Positions 28,232-36,489 of a stretch of DNA of 64,000 nucleotides are shown in pieces. Each line of letters opens with the position of its first letter. Positions within the stretch are counted from its first letter, which is position 1. The notes below the pieces were generated by a model that worked only from the letters and a program-made list of their open reading frames with translations, ran no database searches and was not told where the DNA came from. Origin of the DNA: DATEPR01 sp963780635 (GTDB taxonomy: Bacteria > Actinomycetota > Actinomycetes > Mycobacteriales > Pseudonocardiaceae). The stretch is from positions 310,001 to 374,000 of the forward strand of contig CAWACW010000014.1 of NCBI GenBank assembly GCA_963780635.1. The letters run 5' to 3'. Position numbers and translations under genes: made by a program.

Positions 28232-28866
28232 ACGGCACCGCGGTAGCCGACATCCGCCCGTTCGATGCTGCCCTGCGTGGCGCTGTCTGCGTCCTGGAAC
28301 TGGCCGACGGCGAGCGACTCGAACTGCCCGTGAGCCGCTGGCACGACGCACCGGACGCCTTCGACCGGCTGCTGCTGTCCCGGTGCGCCGGGCGGACCCT
28401 GGACATCGGCTGCGGCCCGGGCCGCCTGACCGCGGCGCTGGCCGGGCAGGGCCTCCCGGCGCTCGGCGTCGATGTCTCCCGGGTCGCCGTCGAGCTCACC
28501 CGCCTGCGCGGTGGGCGAGCGATCCGATGCGACGTGTTCGGGGACGTCCCCGGTGCCGGGCGGTGGGACCGGGTGCTGCTGGCCGACGGGAACATCGGCA
28601 TCGGCGGCGATCCTGTCGCGATGCTGCGTAGGGTCGCCCAGTTCCTCACCGGCGGTGGAACCGCGCTCGTCGAACTGGACGCACCGGGGACCGGCGTGCG
28701 CACCGGGCCTGCCCGGCTGGCCGGTCAGGCGGGCTGGTTCCCGTGGGCGAGGGCGGGCGTCGACGCGGCCCACGAGCTGACCCGCCGGACCGGTCTCACG
28801 GTCCGTTCGGTGACCTGCCTGGACGGCCGCTGGTGCGCCGAGCTGGTAAAGGAGGCAGACCGGTGA
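28228..28866 (+). CDS. Class I SAM-dependent methyltransferase
   Basis: 212 aa, ATG 28228 overlapping the previous stop (ATGA). Motif I LDIGCGPGRLTAALAGQG, then LGVDVSRVAVELTRLRG and a VLLADGNIGIGGDP motif. N-terminal strand-rich segment before motif I. Small-molecule methyltransferase; substrate not evident. Third gene of the operon. Confidence 0.85.
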   Translation: MNGTAVADIRPFDAALRGAVCVLELADGERLELPVSRWHDAPDAFDRLLLSRCAGRTLDIGCGPGRLTAALAGQGLPALGVDVSRVAVELTRLRGGRAIRCDVFGDVPGAGRWDRVLLADGNIGIGGDPVAMLRRVAQFLTGGGTALVELDAPGTGVRTGPARLAGQAGWFPWARAGVDAAHELTRRTGLTVRSVTCLDGRWCAELVKEADR

Positions 28867-30044
28867 GGCGCATCGCGCCGCGGAACCTGATCTCCGCACT
28901 GCCACCCCCGCTGCGCACGCCGCCGGAGGAGTCCGACTTCCGGTCCGCCGCACACCACCGCTCCGTCACCGCGCGGGTCGGCCGATGGCTGGGCATCGCG
29001 TTCGCGGTGTGCTTCGTCACCGGGCTGCTCAGCCACGGCATCCAGCATCCGCCATCGTGGTTCTTCTGGCCGAGCAGGCCGGTCAACCTCTACCGGTTCA
29101 CGCAGGGCCTGCACGTCACCACCGGCATCGCCTGCATCCCGCTGCTGCTGGCGAAACTGTGGACGGTCTTCCCGAAACTGTTCAGCCGCCCGCGCGTGCG
29201 ATCGCTGCCCCATGCCGTCGAACGAGGGTCGATCCTCGTCCTGTCCGGCGCGGCGTTCTTCGAGCTGGTCACCGGTTTGTTCAACATGTTCCAGAACTAT
29301 CCGTGGCCGTTCTTCTTCCCGACGATCCACTACGCGATCGCGTGGGTGGCGATCGGCTCGATCCTCGTCCACGTCGCCGTGAAGCTCCCCATCATCCGCG
29401 CCGGCCTCGGCGAGCTACCCACGACCGGTCCGAACGTCGATGGCGGTCTGTCGCGACGGGGCTTCCTGCGGGCCACCTGGGTGACGACGGGCGCGGCGGT
29501 CCTGGCCACGGTCGGCGGCACCGTCCCGTTCCTGCGTCCGGTGTCGGTGCTCGCCACCCGGTCTGCCGCAGGCACCCCGCAGGGGGTACCGGTGAACCGC
29601 ACCGCCGCACACGCCCACGTCATCGCCTCGGCCACGGATCCGACCTGGCGATTGCGGCTGCGCACCACGACCGCGGAACACAGGTTCGCCCTGGCCGACC
29701 TGCACGCCATGCGGCAGGTCACCGCGTCCCTGCCCATCGCCTGCGTCGAGGGCTGGAGCGCATCGGCCACCTGGACCGGAGTGCCGATCACCGACCTGCT
29801 CCGGGCGGTCGGCGTAGCGGCGGGCACACCGATCCGCGTGCACTCGCTGGAACAGGGCTCGATCTACTCCACCAGCACACTCCCCGGCGAGCACACCGCC
29901 GACCCCCTCAGCCTCCTCGCGCTGGCACTCAACGGGCAACCGCTCGACCTCGACCACGGATACCCCGCCCGGATCATCGCACCCAGCCGACCCGGCGTCC
30001 TGCAGACCAAGTGGGTGTCCCGGATCGAGGTGATCGGCCAGTGA
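28863..30044 (+). CDS. Membrane cytochrome b-type/molybdopterin oxidoreductase fusion
   Basis: 393 aa from GTG 28863 (overlaps the previous stop). Residues 35-180 have four membrane segments with His residues (GLHVTTG, IHYAIAWVAIG, SILVHVAVKLP) suited to heme. SRRGFLRATWVTTGAAVLAT forms a fifth, Tat-like segment. The C-terminal half is an oxidoreductase molybdopterin-binding (SUOX/YedY-type) domain: LPIACVEGWSASATWTGVPI gives the molybdenum-ligand Cys, and LDLDHGYPARIIAPSRPGVL follows. Predicted to move electrons between the membrane and an extracytoplasmic Mo centre. Confidence 0.8.
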   Translation: MRRIAPRNLISALPPPLRTPPEESDFRSAAHHRSVTARVGRWLGIAFAVCFVTGLLSHGIQHPPSWFFWPSRPVNLYRFTQGLHVTTGIACIPLLLAKLWTVFPKLFSRPRVRSLPHAVERGSILVLSGAAFFELVTGLFNMFQNYPWPFFFPTIHYAIAWVAIGSILVHVAVKLPIIRAGLGELPTTGPNVDGGLSRRGFLRATWVTTGAAVLATVGGTVPFLRPVSVLATRSAAGTPQGVPVNRTAAHAHVIASATDPTWRLRLRTTTAEHRFALADLHAMRQVTASLPIACVEGWSASATWTGVPITDLLRAVGVAAGTPIRVHSLEQGSIYSTSTLPGEHTADPLSLLALALNGQPLDLDHGYPARIIAPSRPGVLQTKWVSRIEVIGQ

Positions 30045-30484
30045 AAACTCGCCTGGCGCTGGCCTTGCCCGGTCTCGTGGCACTGGCCTGGGGTGCCCTC
30101 CTGGCGGTGCGATTCGCCGTGCACTCATGGCGCAACGGCCAGGCCGCGCTGCTGTTCTTCCTCGGTGGCGCCATCGGACACGACCTGATCATCGCCCCCG
30201 CCGTCGGCGTTGTGGGCCTGCTGATCAGCAACCGTGTACCAGTGGCGTGGCGCACGCCGATCCGCGTGGGATCCGCCGTCTCCGGTGTACTGGGTCTGAT
30301 CGCGATCCCGGCGCTGTGGCGCACCTACGCCGGCCTGCCCAACCCCGGCCTGGACGACCGGCCCTACGGGCTGGGCCTACTGCTCGCCCTGGCCACGGTA
30401 TGGCTGCTCACCCTGGCCGGCGGACTGATCCGCCGACACAGAATCGCGGCCCGACACCGACCCGGCGGATCCCGGGGCCGGTGA
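30041..30484 (+). CDS. Small integral membrane protein
   Basis: 147 aa, GTG 30041 overlapping the Mo-protein stop. Four hydrophobic helices (ALALPGLVALAWGALLAV, AALLFFLGGAIGHDLIIAPA, GVLGLIAIPALW, GLLLALATVWLLTLAGGL). No family recognised. Position suggests a partner of the membrane oxidoreductase. Confidence 0.7.
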   Translation: MKTRLALALPGLVALAWGALLAVRFAVHSWRNGQAALLFFLGGAIGHDLIIAPAVGVVGLLISNRVPVAWRTPIRVGSAVSGVLGLIAIPALWRTYAGLPNPGLDDRPYGLGLLLALATVWLLTLAGGLIRRHRIAARHRPGGSRGR

Positions 30485-31305
30485 GCGGAGCGGTGGCGAT
30501 CTCACCGTCACCAGTACCAACCGCACTTCTTGCCGACGTGGCCGACGTGGCGTTCGATCAGCTCATGGACCACGCCCCGGCGCTCGTCGACCAGAACGCG
30601 GAACTCGGAGCCGTGCTGCGAGATGCGGACTGGTCGACGCCGGTACCGACCTGCCCCGGATGGACGCTGACTCAACTGCTTCGCCATGTCGGCAGAGGTG
30701 ACCGGTGGGCCGCGCAGATCATCACCGACCGAGCCGACAGCAGCCTGGATCCGCGTCTGGTCAGAGACGGCAAACCTCCCGCGGGTGCCGCTGACGCGAT
30801 CCACTGGCTGGCCGACGGCCCCCGAACGCTGCTGACCGCGGTGAGCGACATCGGGCCGGACACCACCGTCGCCACGTTTCTGGGCCCTCGTCCAGCGTCG
30901 TGGTGGGTCCGCCGTCGGCTGCACGAGGCGACCATCCACCGCGCCGACGCGGCTCTCGCCATGCACACCGAGTACACGCTCACGACCGACCTGGCCACCG
31001 ACGGCATCTCGGAATGGCTTGACCGCCTGGTCGCCGACCAATCACCCGAACGTCCTGCACCGCTACCCACGGGGGCACGACTTGCCCTGCATGCCGTCGA
31101 CTCGGCCGACGTCTGGGCCGTGGAAGGCACGGCTGACGGCATGACCTGGACCGAAGCGATGCCCAAAGCAGATGTCCGCCTGGAAGGACCGGCAACGGAT
31201 CTCCTGCTGGCCCTTGTTCGGCGGAAACCGGTGGCGCAGACGGCGATCCGCTTGGACGACGACCGCCGGCTGTGGCAAGGGTGGCTGGACTCGACTCCAC
31301 TGTGA
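30481..31305 (+). CDS. MDMPI-type (mycothiol-dependent maleylpyruvate isomerase-like) protein
   Basis: 274 aa from GTG 30481 (GTGA overlap). N-terminal DinB-like helical bundle with metal site VPTCPGWTLTQLLRHVGRGD and RRLHEATIHRADAAL, and a C-terminal alpha/beta domain (PTGARLALHAVDSADVWAVE). The family uses mycothiol, which is made only by actinobacteria. Last gene of the overlapping operon; its exact reaction is unknown. Confidence 0.8.
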   Translation: MSGAVAISPSPVPTALLADVADVAFDQLMDHAPALVDQNAELGAVLRDADWSTPVPTCPGWTLTQLLRHVGRGDRWAAQIITDRADSSLDPRLVRDGKPPAGAADAIHWLADGPRTLLTAVSDIGPDTTVATFLGPRPASWWVRRRLHEATIHRADAALAMHTEYTLTTDLATDGISEWLDRLVADQSPERPAPLPTGARLALHAVDSADVWAVEGTADGMTWTEAMPKADVRLEGPATDLLLALVRRKPVAQTAIRLDDDRRLWQGWLDSTPL

Positions 31306-31418
31306 CTCATCCCGACCGATGCGCCATCGGCGAAGGAGCACGGCGGGTCATCCGGCCCCGCATGTCCGGTGGCGAGCCCGACCGCCCATCTGGTCGGTGT
31401 GCCGTCCGGCTGCAGTGG

Positions 31419-31913
31419 TCAGATCCAGTCGTCGCGTTGTTCCTCGACCGATGGCTCGCCGCCCGCTTCGGTGAACGACTCGAGCGCTTCGATCAGTTGG
31501 GTCCGTCGTTGTACGGGCATTCTGGCGACGATGCGGGCGATCTCCCGGCGGCGTTGCTGCGTGACGCGCGTGACAATGCGCCGGCCTATGTCGGTCAGGT
31601 CGAGGACGACCTCACGGCGGGAGTCGGGGTTGGGCTGGCGGTCGACCAGGCCGGCGGCGATCAGCCGCTCGACCATCCGGTTGATTGTCGACGGGTTCAC
31701 GCCCAGGTGCTCGGCAAGGACCGCCTGCTTCATCGCGCCCCGGGTGCGTAGCACGACGAGCAGCCGGAACTGAGGGATCGTGATCGTCTCGTCCACCGCG
31801 GCGATGGAGCTGGCCGAGACCGCGATGAGTAGCCGTGAGGCGGTCAGCACCGCGTCGGCGACCGCGTCGGCGTCAGTGGCGTGTACGGACTGCGGACCTC
31901 GCGACCTCGTCAT
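31419..31913 (-). CDS. MarR-family regulator, type A copy 1
   Basis: 164 aa from ATG 31913 (MTRSRGPQSVHATDADAVAD); a longer frame upstream is unlikely. Winged helix: ITIPQFRLLVVLRTRGAMKQ, AVLAEHLGVNPSTINRMVER, AAGLVDRQPNPDSRREVVLD. Full-length paralogue of the gene at 48151-48642. Both starts are preceded by AATCCGGTA(G/C)AAAT at the same 12-nt distance and by no ribosome site, suggesting a leaderless transcript. Probably controls the copper-enzyme module it flanks. Confidence 0.85.
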   Translation of the reverse strand: MTRSRGPQSVHATDADAVADAVLTASRLLIAVSASSIAAVDETITIPQFRLLVVLRTRGAMKQAVLAEHLGVNPSTINRMVERLIAAGLVDRQPNPDSRREVVLDLTDIGRRIVTRVTQQRRREIARIVARMPVQRRTQLIEALESFTEAGGEPSVEEQRDDWI

Positions 31914-32048
31914 GTTGATGATTTCTACCGGATTCAGATGCGTCGTGGTTGCCAGATGCTGCGGGCTGGGCCAGGGCGGCGACGGTCGGAAGTCGTGCGT
32001 TCGGCCTCGACCAGCCGCACTGTGTGGCTCGGGCATGTCTGAATCCAT

Positions 32049-32762
32049 CTACCGGGTCGATGACGTAGCGGCAGCTGCGAGGTCGCTGCGCGTGGTCGTG
32101 GTGGAGGTGGTGGTGCTCAGCCGGCCGCCGAGCATGGCCAGCAGCCAGCCGACGAGCACCAGGTTGACGCCGAGGATGATCGGGCCGCCGATACCGATGG
32201 CCTGGACGTCGCCGCTGAGTGTCTGCTGGATCTCCTGGCAGACCTCCTCACAGTCGGTGTGAGTGTGACCGGCCGCAGCGGCTGTAGGGGCGGCAGTGCC
32301 CGCGGCGCCGGTCCCGGTGAGTCCGTTGGCGCCGGGAAGCCCCGCGTCGTGGTCGTGGGTCGGGCCGGTGGCCTGCAGCTCGTTGGACTGCAGGTAGTAG
32401 TCATAGCCGCCGCTGGCCACCAGGGCCGCGATACCGGCAACGCTGCCGATCAGCCCGATCAGCAGGCCCGCCGCCAGTACCCGCTTGGGTGAGCGCAGCT
32501 CCGACCCGATACGCCGGTGGGCGATCCGGAAGGCGAGCAGCACGGCCAGCAGGAACACCGGGACCAGCACCGTGGAATCGATCAGCCAGCTCGAGAAGGG
32601 GCTCTGAACCCGGGCGATGGAGCCGGTCGCACCCTTGATCACGGTGATGACGGCGCCGTCGGCGTAGGCGAGCACGATGGTCAGCAACGCCACCGTCGAC
32701 CAGCGGGCGGGCCGGGGATTGAGGAAGGCGCCGATACGGCGGAAGAAGGATGCGAGGGACAT
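32049..32762 (-). CDS. Four-helix membrane protein paired with multicopper oxidase, copy 1
   Basis: 237 aa from ATG 32762, chosen because AGGGAG lies six bases upstream. Starts MSLASFFRRIGAFLNPRPAR, then the family block TIVLAYADGAVITVIKGATG and WLIDSTVLVPVFLLAVLLAF. Four membrane helices, with a large loop rich in His and Cys (HDHD, GHTHTDCEEVCQEI) between helices 3 and 4. Clear paralogue of 44067-44795, which keeps a Cys pair in the same loop (NCNSMIC). I do not recognise a named family; the loop suggests copper binding or delivery to the neighbouring oxidase. Confidence 0.75.
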   Translation of the reverse strand: MSLASFFRRIGAFLNPRPARWSTVALLTIVLAYADGAVITVIKGATGSIARVQSPFSSWLIDSTVLVPVFLLAVLLAFRIAHRRIGSELRSPKRVLAAGLLIGLIGSVAGIAALVASGGYDYYLQSNELQATGPTHDHDAGLPGANGLTGTGAAGTAAPTAAAAGHTHTDCEEVCQEIQQTLSGDVQAIGIGGPIILGVNLVLVGWLLAMLGGRLSTTTSTTTTRSDLAAAATSSTR

Positions 32763-32844
32763 GGTGATCTCCCTGGTCAACCGAAAGACTCAACGACTGG
32801 AAGCACGCACTGGACAGGAACCTCGATGCGGCGGGCCACCCGCC

Positions 32845-32879
32845 GGTGGCGATCCGGTTGACCAGGCCGGATCGCCACC
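32845..32879 (-). terminator. Hairpin between MCO copy 1 and membrane-protein gene
   Basis: GGTGGCGATCCGG and CCGGATCGCCACC make a perfect 13-bp stem with a 9-nt loop, 50 nt after the oxidase stop. There is no long U-run, so it may be an attenuator or RNA-stability element. A hairpin sits at the same place after the other two MCO copies. Confidence 0.65.
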
Positions 32880-32928
32880 AGCAGCGCGGCACCGCCGCTG
32901 AGGGTGAATCAAACTGCTAGTGCGACCG

Positions 32929-35166
32929 CTACACGATCGACCACGGGAACATCATGGCGTGGTCCTCGTGCATCAGGTTGTGGCAGTGCGCCACGTACGG
33001 CCCGGTGAAGTCCCGGAACCCGCGGTAGACGATCACCGATTCGCTCGGGTCCAGCGCGGTGAGGTCTTCCTTGGAGACGTCGTCGGGGTGGCCGGGGTCG
33101 CCACCACCGGTGACGTCCTTGCCGTTACGCATGACGACCCGGTGTTCCTCCATGTGCAGGTGCACCGGGTGCACCCAGCCGCCGCCGCCGTTGCGGATCT
33201 CCCACAGGTTGAAGCTGCCCTTGGGCTGCGCGGACAGCGGCGTGTTGCCCGCCGGGTTCTTCAAACTGGGCAGCAGGTTGAGCGGGTCGAACTGCTTGCC
33301 GTTGATCAGCCACTCGATCTCGCCACCGGCACTACCGCGCTCCACCTCCCAGATCGAGCGGTTGTCCAGCAGGTCCTGCCAGTTGGACGGCAGCGGCGGC
33401 AGATCCCGCATGTGCACCGGGATCTGGCTGTTGTCCGCGACCGTCGCGCCGACCACGAACTTGATCATCGGGATCAAGTACTTCGGGTCCGGCGAGAACC
33501 TGGTCGAGTTCGACCACATCCGGCCATCAGGCATCTTCATGACGTTGGTCAGGTAGATGACATCACCGGTCTGGGTGGGCGAGCCGTCCATGTACTTGGT
33601 GAAGTCGACGATGAACTCGCGGCGCTTGGCCGGCCACAACTCGAACGAGTCACGGATGATCGGCGCCGGGAGCAGACCACCGTCGGTGGCGATCTGAGTG
33701 AACTGCATGCACTGCTGGGCATCCTGGATGCGGTACTGGCCCTGCAGTTCCGTGCCGCCATAACCCAGCGAGACGGCCGACTTCGGGCCCTGGGTCGAGG
33801 TCATCAGCTTGAACTCGTAGATCCGCGAGATCGAGCAGTCCAGGAAACGGAAGCGGTACTTGCGCCGCTTGACCTCCAACATCGGGTACGCGGTGCCGTT
33901 GACGGTGAAGATGTCGCCGACGAAACCGTGGTTGGGGAAGTGACGGAAGAACGTCTTACCCCACCACTCCGGGTGCGTGCGCGGGTTACCCGCGGCCGGG
34001 TACTCCGCGTCGTGGAAGTCGTGGTGCAGCGTGACACCGTCATCGAGGATGGTGTCATAGAACGCCAACGGCATATCGTACTCGACGTCGAACGTCCCGT
34101 CGGGGTTGTTGGTGCGCACACCCGGCAGCCGCAGACCGGTGGTCTCGTCGCCGTCGTCCGTGCCGTTGGTCGGGTCGTAGAGCGGGTACAGACCGACCAT
34201 GCCCTTGTAGACGTTGGCACCGGTGTGGTCCATACGGTGATCATGGAACCAGAAGAAGCTCTGCTTCTCCCGCTCGTCGAAACCCGCGGGGAAGTTGAGG
34301 TACAGATTGTCCACCGACGTCTGCACGTTGTAGCCCTCGTGCTTCGGGCCCGCGATCATCGAGTAATGCGGGTTACCGTCGCTCTCCGGCGCGGTGTGTG
34401 CGTTGTGCAGGTGGGTCAGGAACGAAGCGTCCGGCGCACCGAAGTCCTGCCGGTCGAGGTTCATCGGGTTGAGGTCGAGCTGGTTGTCGAACCGCACCAG
34501 CACCGGCTTGCCGTACTCGGCGTTGATCATCGGGCCGGGGAACGTGCCGTCGAAGCCGTAGATCGTGCTGTCCGGCAACGTCCGCGTGGTACCCGCGGCG
34601 AAGGTGTTGCCCGCCGAGTCGAACGACTGGGTCGGCTTGCCCTGCACATCGATCGGCAGCACCGTCGAGGTGGTGAACGACTTCGGCCGCACCAGCAGCG
34701 GGAAGTGATAGACGATCGGGTCGGGCAGACCGATGTCGCTCGTCCAGATCTGGTGGGTCTCATTGCCCAGCGAGTTCTGCTGACCGATGCCCGGACCGGG
34801 CGGCTTGGGCAGCGCGGCGACCTCCTGCGCCGACAGCGGCGTAGCCGCCTTCGGCACCAGCAGCTCGTCGATGAACGGGTTGAGGATCAGCGGGCTGGTC
34901 GGGAACACCTCGGTGTAGATCGAGTCGGAGACAGCATCCGAGGCGGCATCGAAAATGCCATCGCCATTGGCCATGCCCTGCCGGCCGAGTTTGGGCATCA
35001 CCATCGCCCGCCCGACACCCACGGCGACCGCGGCAGCGCCTGTGGCACCAAGCCGAAGCGCCCAACGCCGGCTCAGCTGCTGCCGAACCCCTGGCACCTC
35101 AGGACCATCGGTTCCATCAGGTTTCATCGCGGCTCCGTCGGACGTTTCCGCACGTTCGTCAGACAT
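32929..35166 (-). CDS. Exported multicopper oxidase, copy 1
   Basis: 745 aa. A Tat-type signal (LSRRWALRLGATGAAAVAVG) near residue 31 predicts folded export. Copper sites in order: HLHNAH, FFWFHDHRMDH, HPVHLHMEEH and HCHNLMHEDHAM, giving the trinuclear centre and a type 1 copper with Cys, two His and axial Met. Long inserts resemble bilirubin-oxidase/phenoxazinone-synthase-like laccases. Oxidises a phenolic or metal substrate with O2 outside the membrane. RBS GGAAGGACGACC precedes ATG 35166. Nearly collinear with the copy at 41750-43966. Confidence 0.9.
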   Translation of the reverse strand: MSDERAETSDGAAMKPDGTDGPEVPGVRQQLSRRWALRLGATGAAAVAVGVGRAMVMPKLGRQGMANGDGIFDAASDAVSDSIYTEVFPTSPLILNPFIDELLVPKAATPLSAQEVAALPKPPGPGIGQQNSLGNETHQIWTSDIGLPDPIVYHFPLLVRPKSFTTSTVLPIDVQGKPTQSFDSAGNTFAAGTTRTLPDSTIYGFDGTFPGPMINAEYGKPVLVRFDNQLDLNPMNLDRQDFGAPDASFLTHLHNAHTAPESDGNPHYSMIAGPKHEGYNVQTSVDNLYLNFPAGFDEREKQSFFWFHDHRMDHTGANVYKGMVGLYPLYDPTNGTDDGDETTGLRLPGVRTNNPDGTFDVEYDMPLAFYDTILDDGVTLHHDFHDAEYPAAGNPRTHPEWWGKTFFRHFPNHGFVGDIFTVNGTAYPMLEVKRRKYRFRFLDCSISRIYEFKLMTSTQGPKSAVSLGYGGTELQGQYRIQDAQQCMQFTQIATDGGLLPAPIIRDSFELWPAKRREFIVDFTKYMDGSPTQTGDVIYLTNVMKMPDGRMWSNSTRFSPDPKYLIPMIKFVVGATVADNSQIPVHMRDLPPLPSNWQDLLDNRSIWEVERGSAGGEIEWLINGKQFDPLNLLPSLKNPAGNTPLSAQPKGSFNLWEIRNGGGGWVHPVHLHMEEHRVVMRNGKDVTGGGDPGHPDDVSKEDLTALDPSESVIVYRGFRDFTGPYVAHCHNLMHEDHAMMFPWSIV

Positions 35167-35219
35167 TGTGGTCGTCCTTCCATCGGCCGACAGTCGCAGC
35201 TCTGCCGCCGGGCCGATCG

Positions 35220-35256
35220 CTTGTCCAATGCAAACCTATTGCTTGCACCGGGCAAG
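35220..35256. promoter_or_regulatory. Dyad operator O1 upstream of MCO copy 1
   Basis: CTTGTCCAATGCAA, 9-nt spacer, TTGCACCGGGCAAG: two inverted half-sites of the form TTGCA-y-n-GG-r-CAAG. It is followed at about 35291-35318 by GGGGGGTTGACACCCC. The same arrangement occurs at 49201-49237, and related half-sites lie at 41232-41324. Confidence 0.7.
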
Positions 35257-35719
35257 GATGCTGCCTAACCGCCGTGGAGGCACCCCGCAAGTGGGGGGGT
35301 TGACACCCCAAAATGTGAGCACTCGGAGCGAGCAACAGTGCCCCACAACGCATCTCGATGTCCAATACGGCCGTTAAGCACACAGTCGGGTTTGACTCTG
35401 AAGAATGCGATCATGTTTCTTCATTTTCCCACGGCAATGGCCCGGGTGGGTGTAGAGCCAGGGCCGCGCCGACCTGCCGTGGTCACGCGCCAATGTCGGG
35501 TCCGAGCAGGTCACATGCCGTTGACAGCCTCGGTTGCGCACGCGGCCACCTGGGCTGACGCTGTCCGGCACTCTGATTCCCGGACAACACGTAACAAGAC
35601 CACCAAGGCCGGCAGTCGGCGCCCGACGCTCAGATGCGCCATCAACCGCGACGGCTCCGGCCACGACTCGATCGGACCGGAACGTCGCTGCCAATCGAGA
35701 CCGATCGCCACCGGCTCCA

Positions 35720-35754
35720 TTGCATCATGCAAGATTCATGGGTACAACATACCT
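35720..35754 (+). promoter_or_regulatory. MarR-B1 promoter with palindromic -35 (leaderless)
   Basis: TTGCAT-C-ATGCAA (35720-35732) is a perfect palindrome whose left half serves as a -35. TACAAC at 35743 lies 17 bp further as a -10, only seven bases before the ATG. No ribosome site exists, so the transcript probably starts at the ATG. Binding of a dimer to the palindrome would block the promoter, implying self-repression. Confidence 0.65.
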
Positions 35755-36267
35755 ATGGGACGAGGGAGCACCACGTATCCGAGCACGGTCGGCGGCTCAG
35801 TCAGCGCCACCGCGGTGAACGACGCCGTGTCGATGGCGTCCCAGCTCCTGGTCGCCGTGTCCGCCCGCTCCATCGAATCCGTCGATGAATCCATCACGCT
35901 GTCCCGGTTCCGGATGCTGGTCATACTGGGCACTCGAGGACCACTGAACCTGTCAGAACTGTCCGAAAACCTCGGCGTGACGCCGGCGACCGTGACCAGG
36001 ACGATCACCAGACTCGCCGGCGCCGGCCTCGTGAACAAGCGGCCGAACCCGACACGCAGGCGAGAGGTCGTGATCGGCCTGACAGCGGCAGGCGCCGCTC
36101 TCGTTGCCAGGGTCACCGAGCTGCGGCACGAGGAGATCACCCGCATCGTCGCGAGAATGCCCGAGCAGAGCCAACGGGAACTGGTCACCGCGTTGAAGGC
36201 GTTCAACGAAGCGGGCAGCGAGGCAACTGACCTGGACAGTCTTTACGCCGACACCGACGAGTTGTGA
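35755..36267 (+). CDS. MarR-family regulator, type B copy 1
   Basis: 170 aa from ATG 35755. ATAVNDAVSMASQLLVAVSA, ITLSRFRMLVILGTRGPLNL, SENLGVTPATVTRTITRLAG, NKRPNPTRRREVVIGLTAAG: MarR winged helix with a dimerising helical frame. Paralogue of 49421-49987. Divergent from MCO copy 1. The same palindrome/-10/ATG spacing at both type B genes points to autoregulation. Confidence 0.88.
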   Translation: MGRGSTTYPSTVGGSVSATAVNDAVSMASQLLVAVSARSIESVDESITLSRFRMLVILGTRGPLNLSELSENLGVTPATVTRTITRLAGAGLVNKRPNPTRRREVVIGLTAAGAALVARVTELRHEEITRIVARMPEQSQRELVTALKAFNEAGSEATDLDSLYADTDEL

Positions 36268-36311
36268 GACGCCGCCGCCACGGCACACCGACATCGACGC
36301 GACGAGGCGGT

Positions 36312-36380
36312 TCACACGCCTGGGTCACAACGCTGATCCAGCAAGGTCTCGTTGACGTCGAACGCCACCACCGCCCTCAT
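36312..36380 (-). pseudogene. Haloacid-dehalogenase N-terminal stub
   Basis: 22 codons, MRAVVAFDVNETLLDQRC then stop: exactly the HAD motif I start (DVNETLLD) of type II haloacid dehalogenases. The rest of the gene is missing. The 36268-36489 gap holds nothing else. Confidence 0.55.
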
Positions 36381-36489
36381 GCTCCCCAAGTGGCGGCAGG
36401 CCGACGTCATCCGCCGTCCCACGAGCACCGCCCTCGGGGATGCCGTCCGCATGGCCGGCGCCCCCGAGGGCGGACTTGTCAGGCGTGTG

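Noticed and set aside
32920..35268. 782-codon plus-strand open frame
   Set aside because: Lies antisense to MCO copy 1, is Arg/Val/His-rich without any domain, and is a codon-bias shadow of high-GC DNA.
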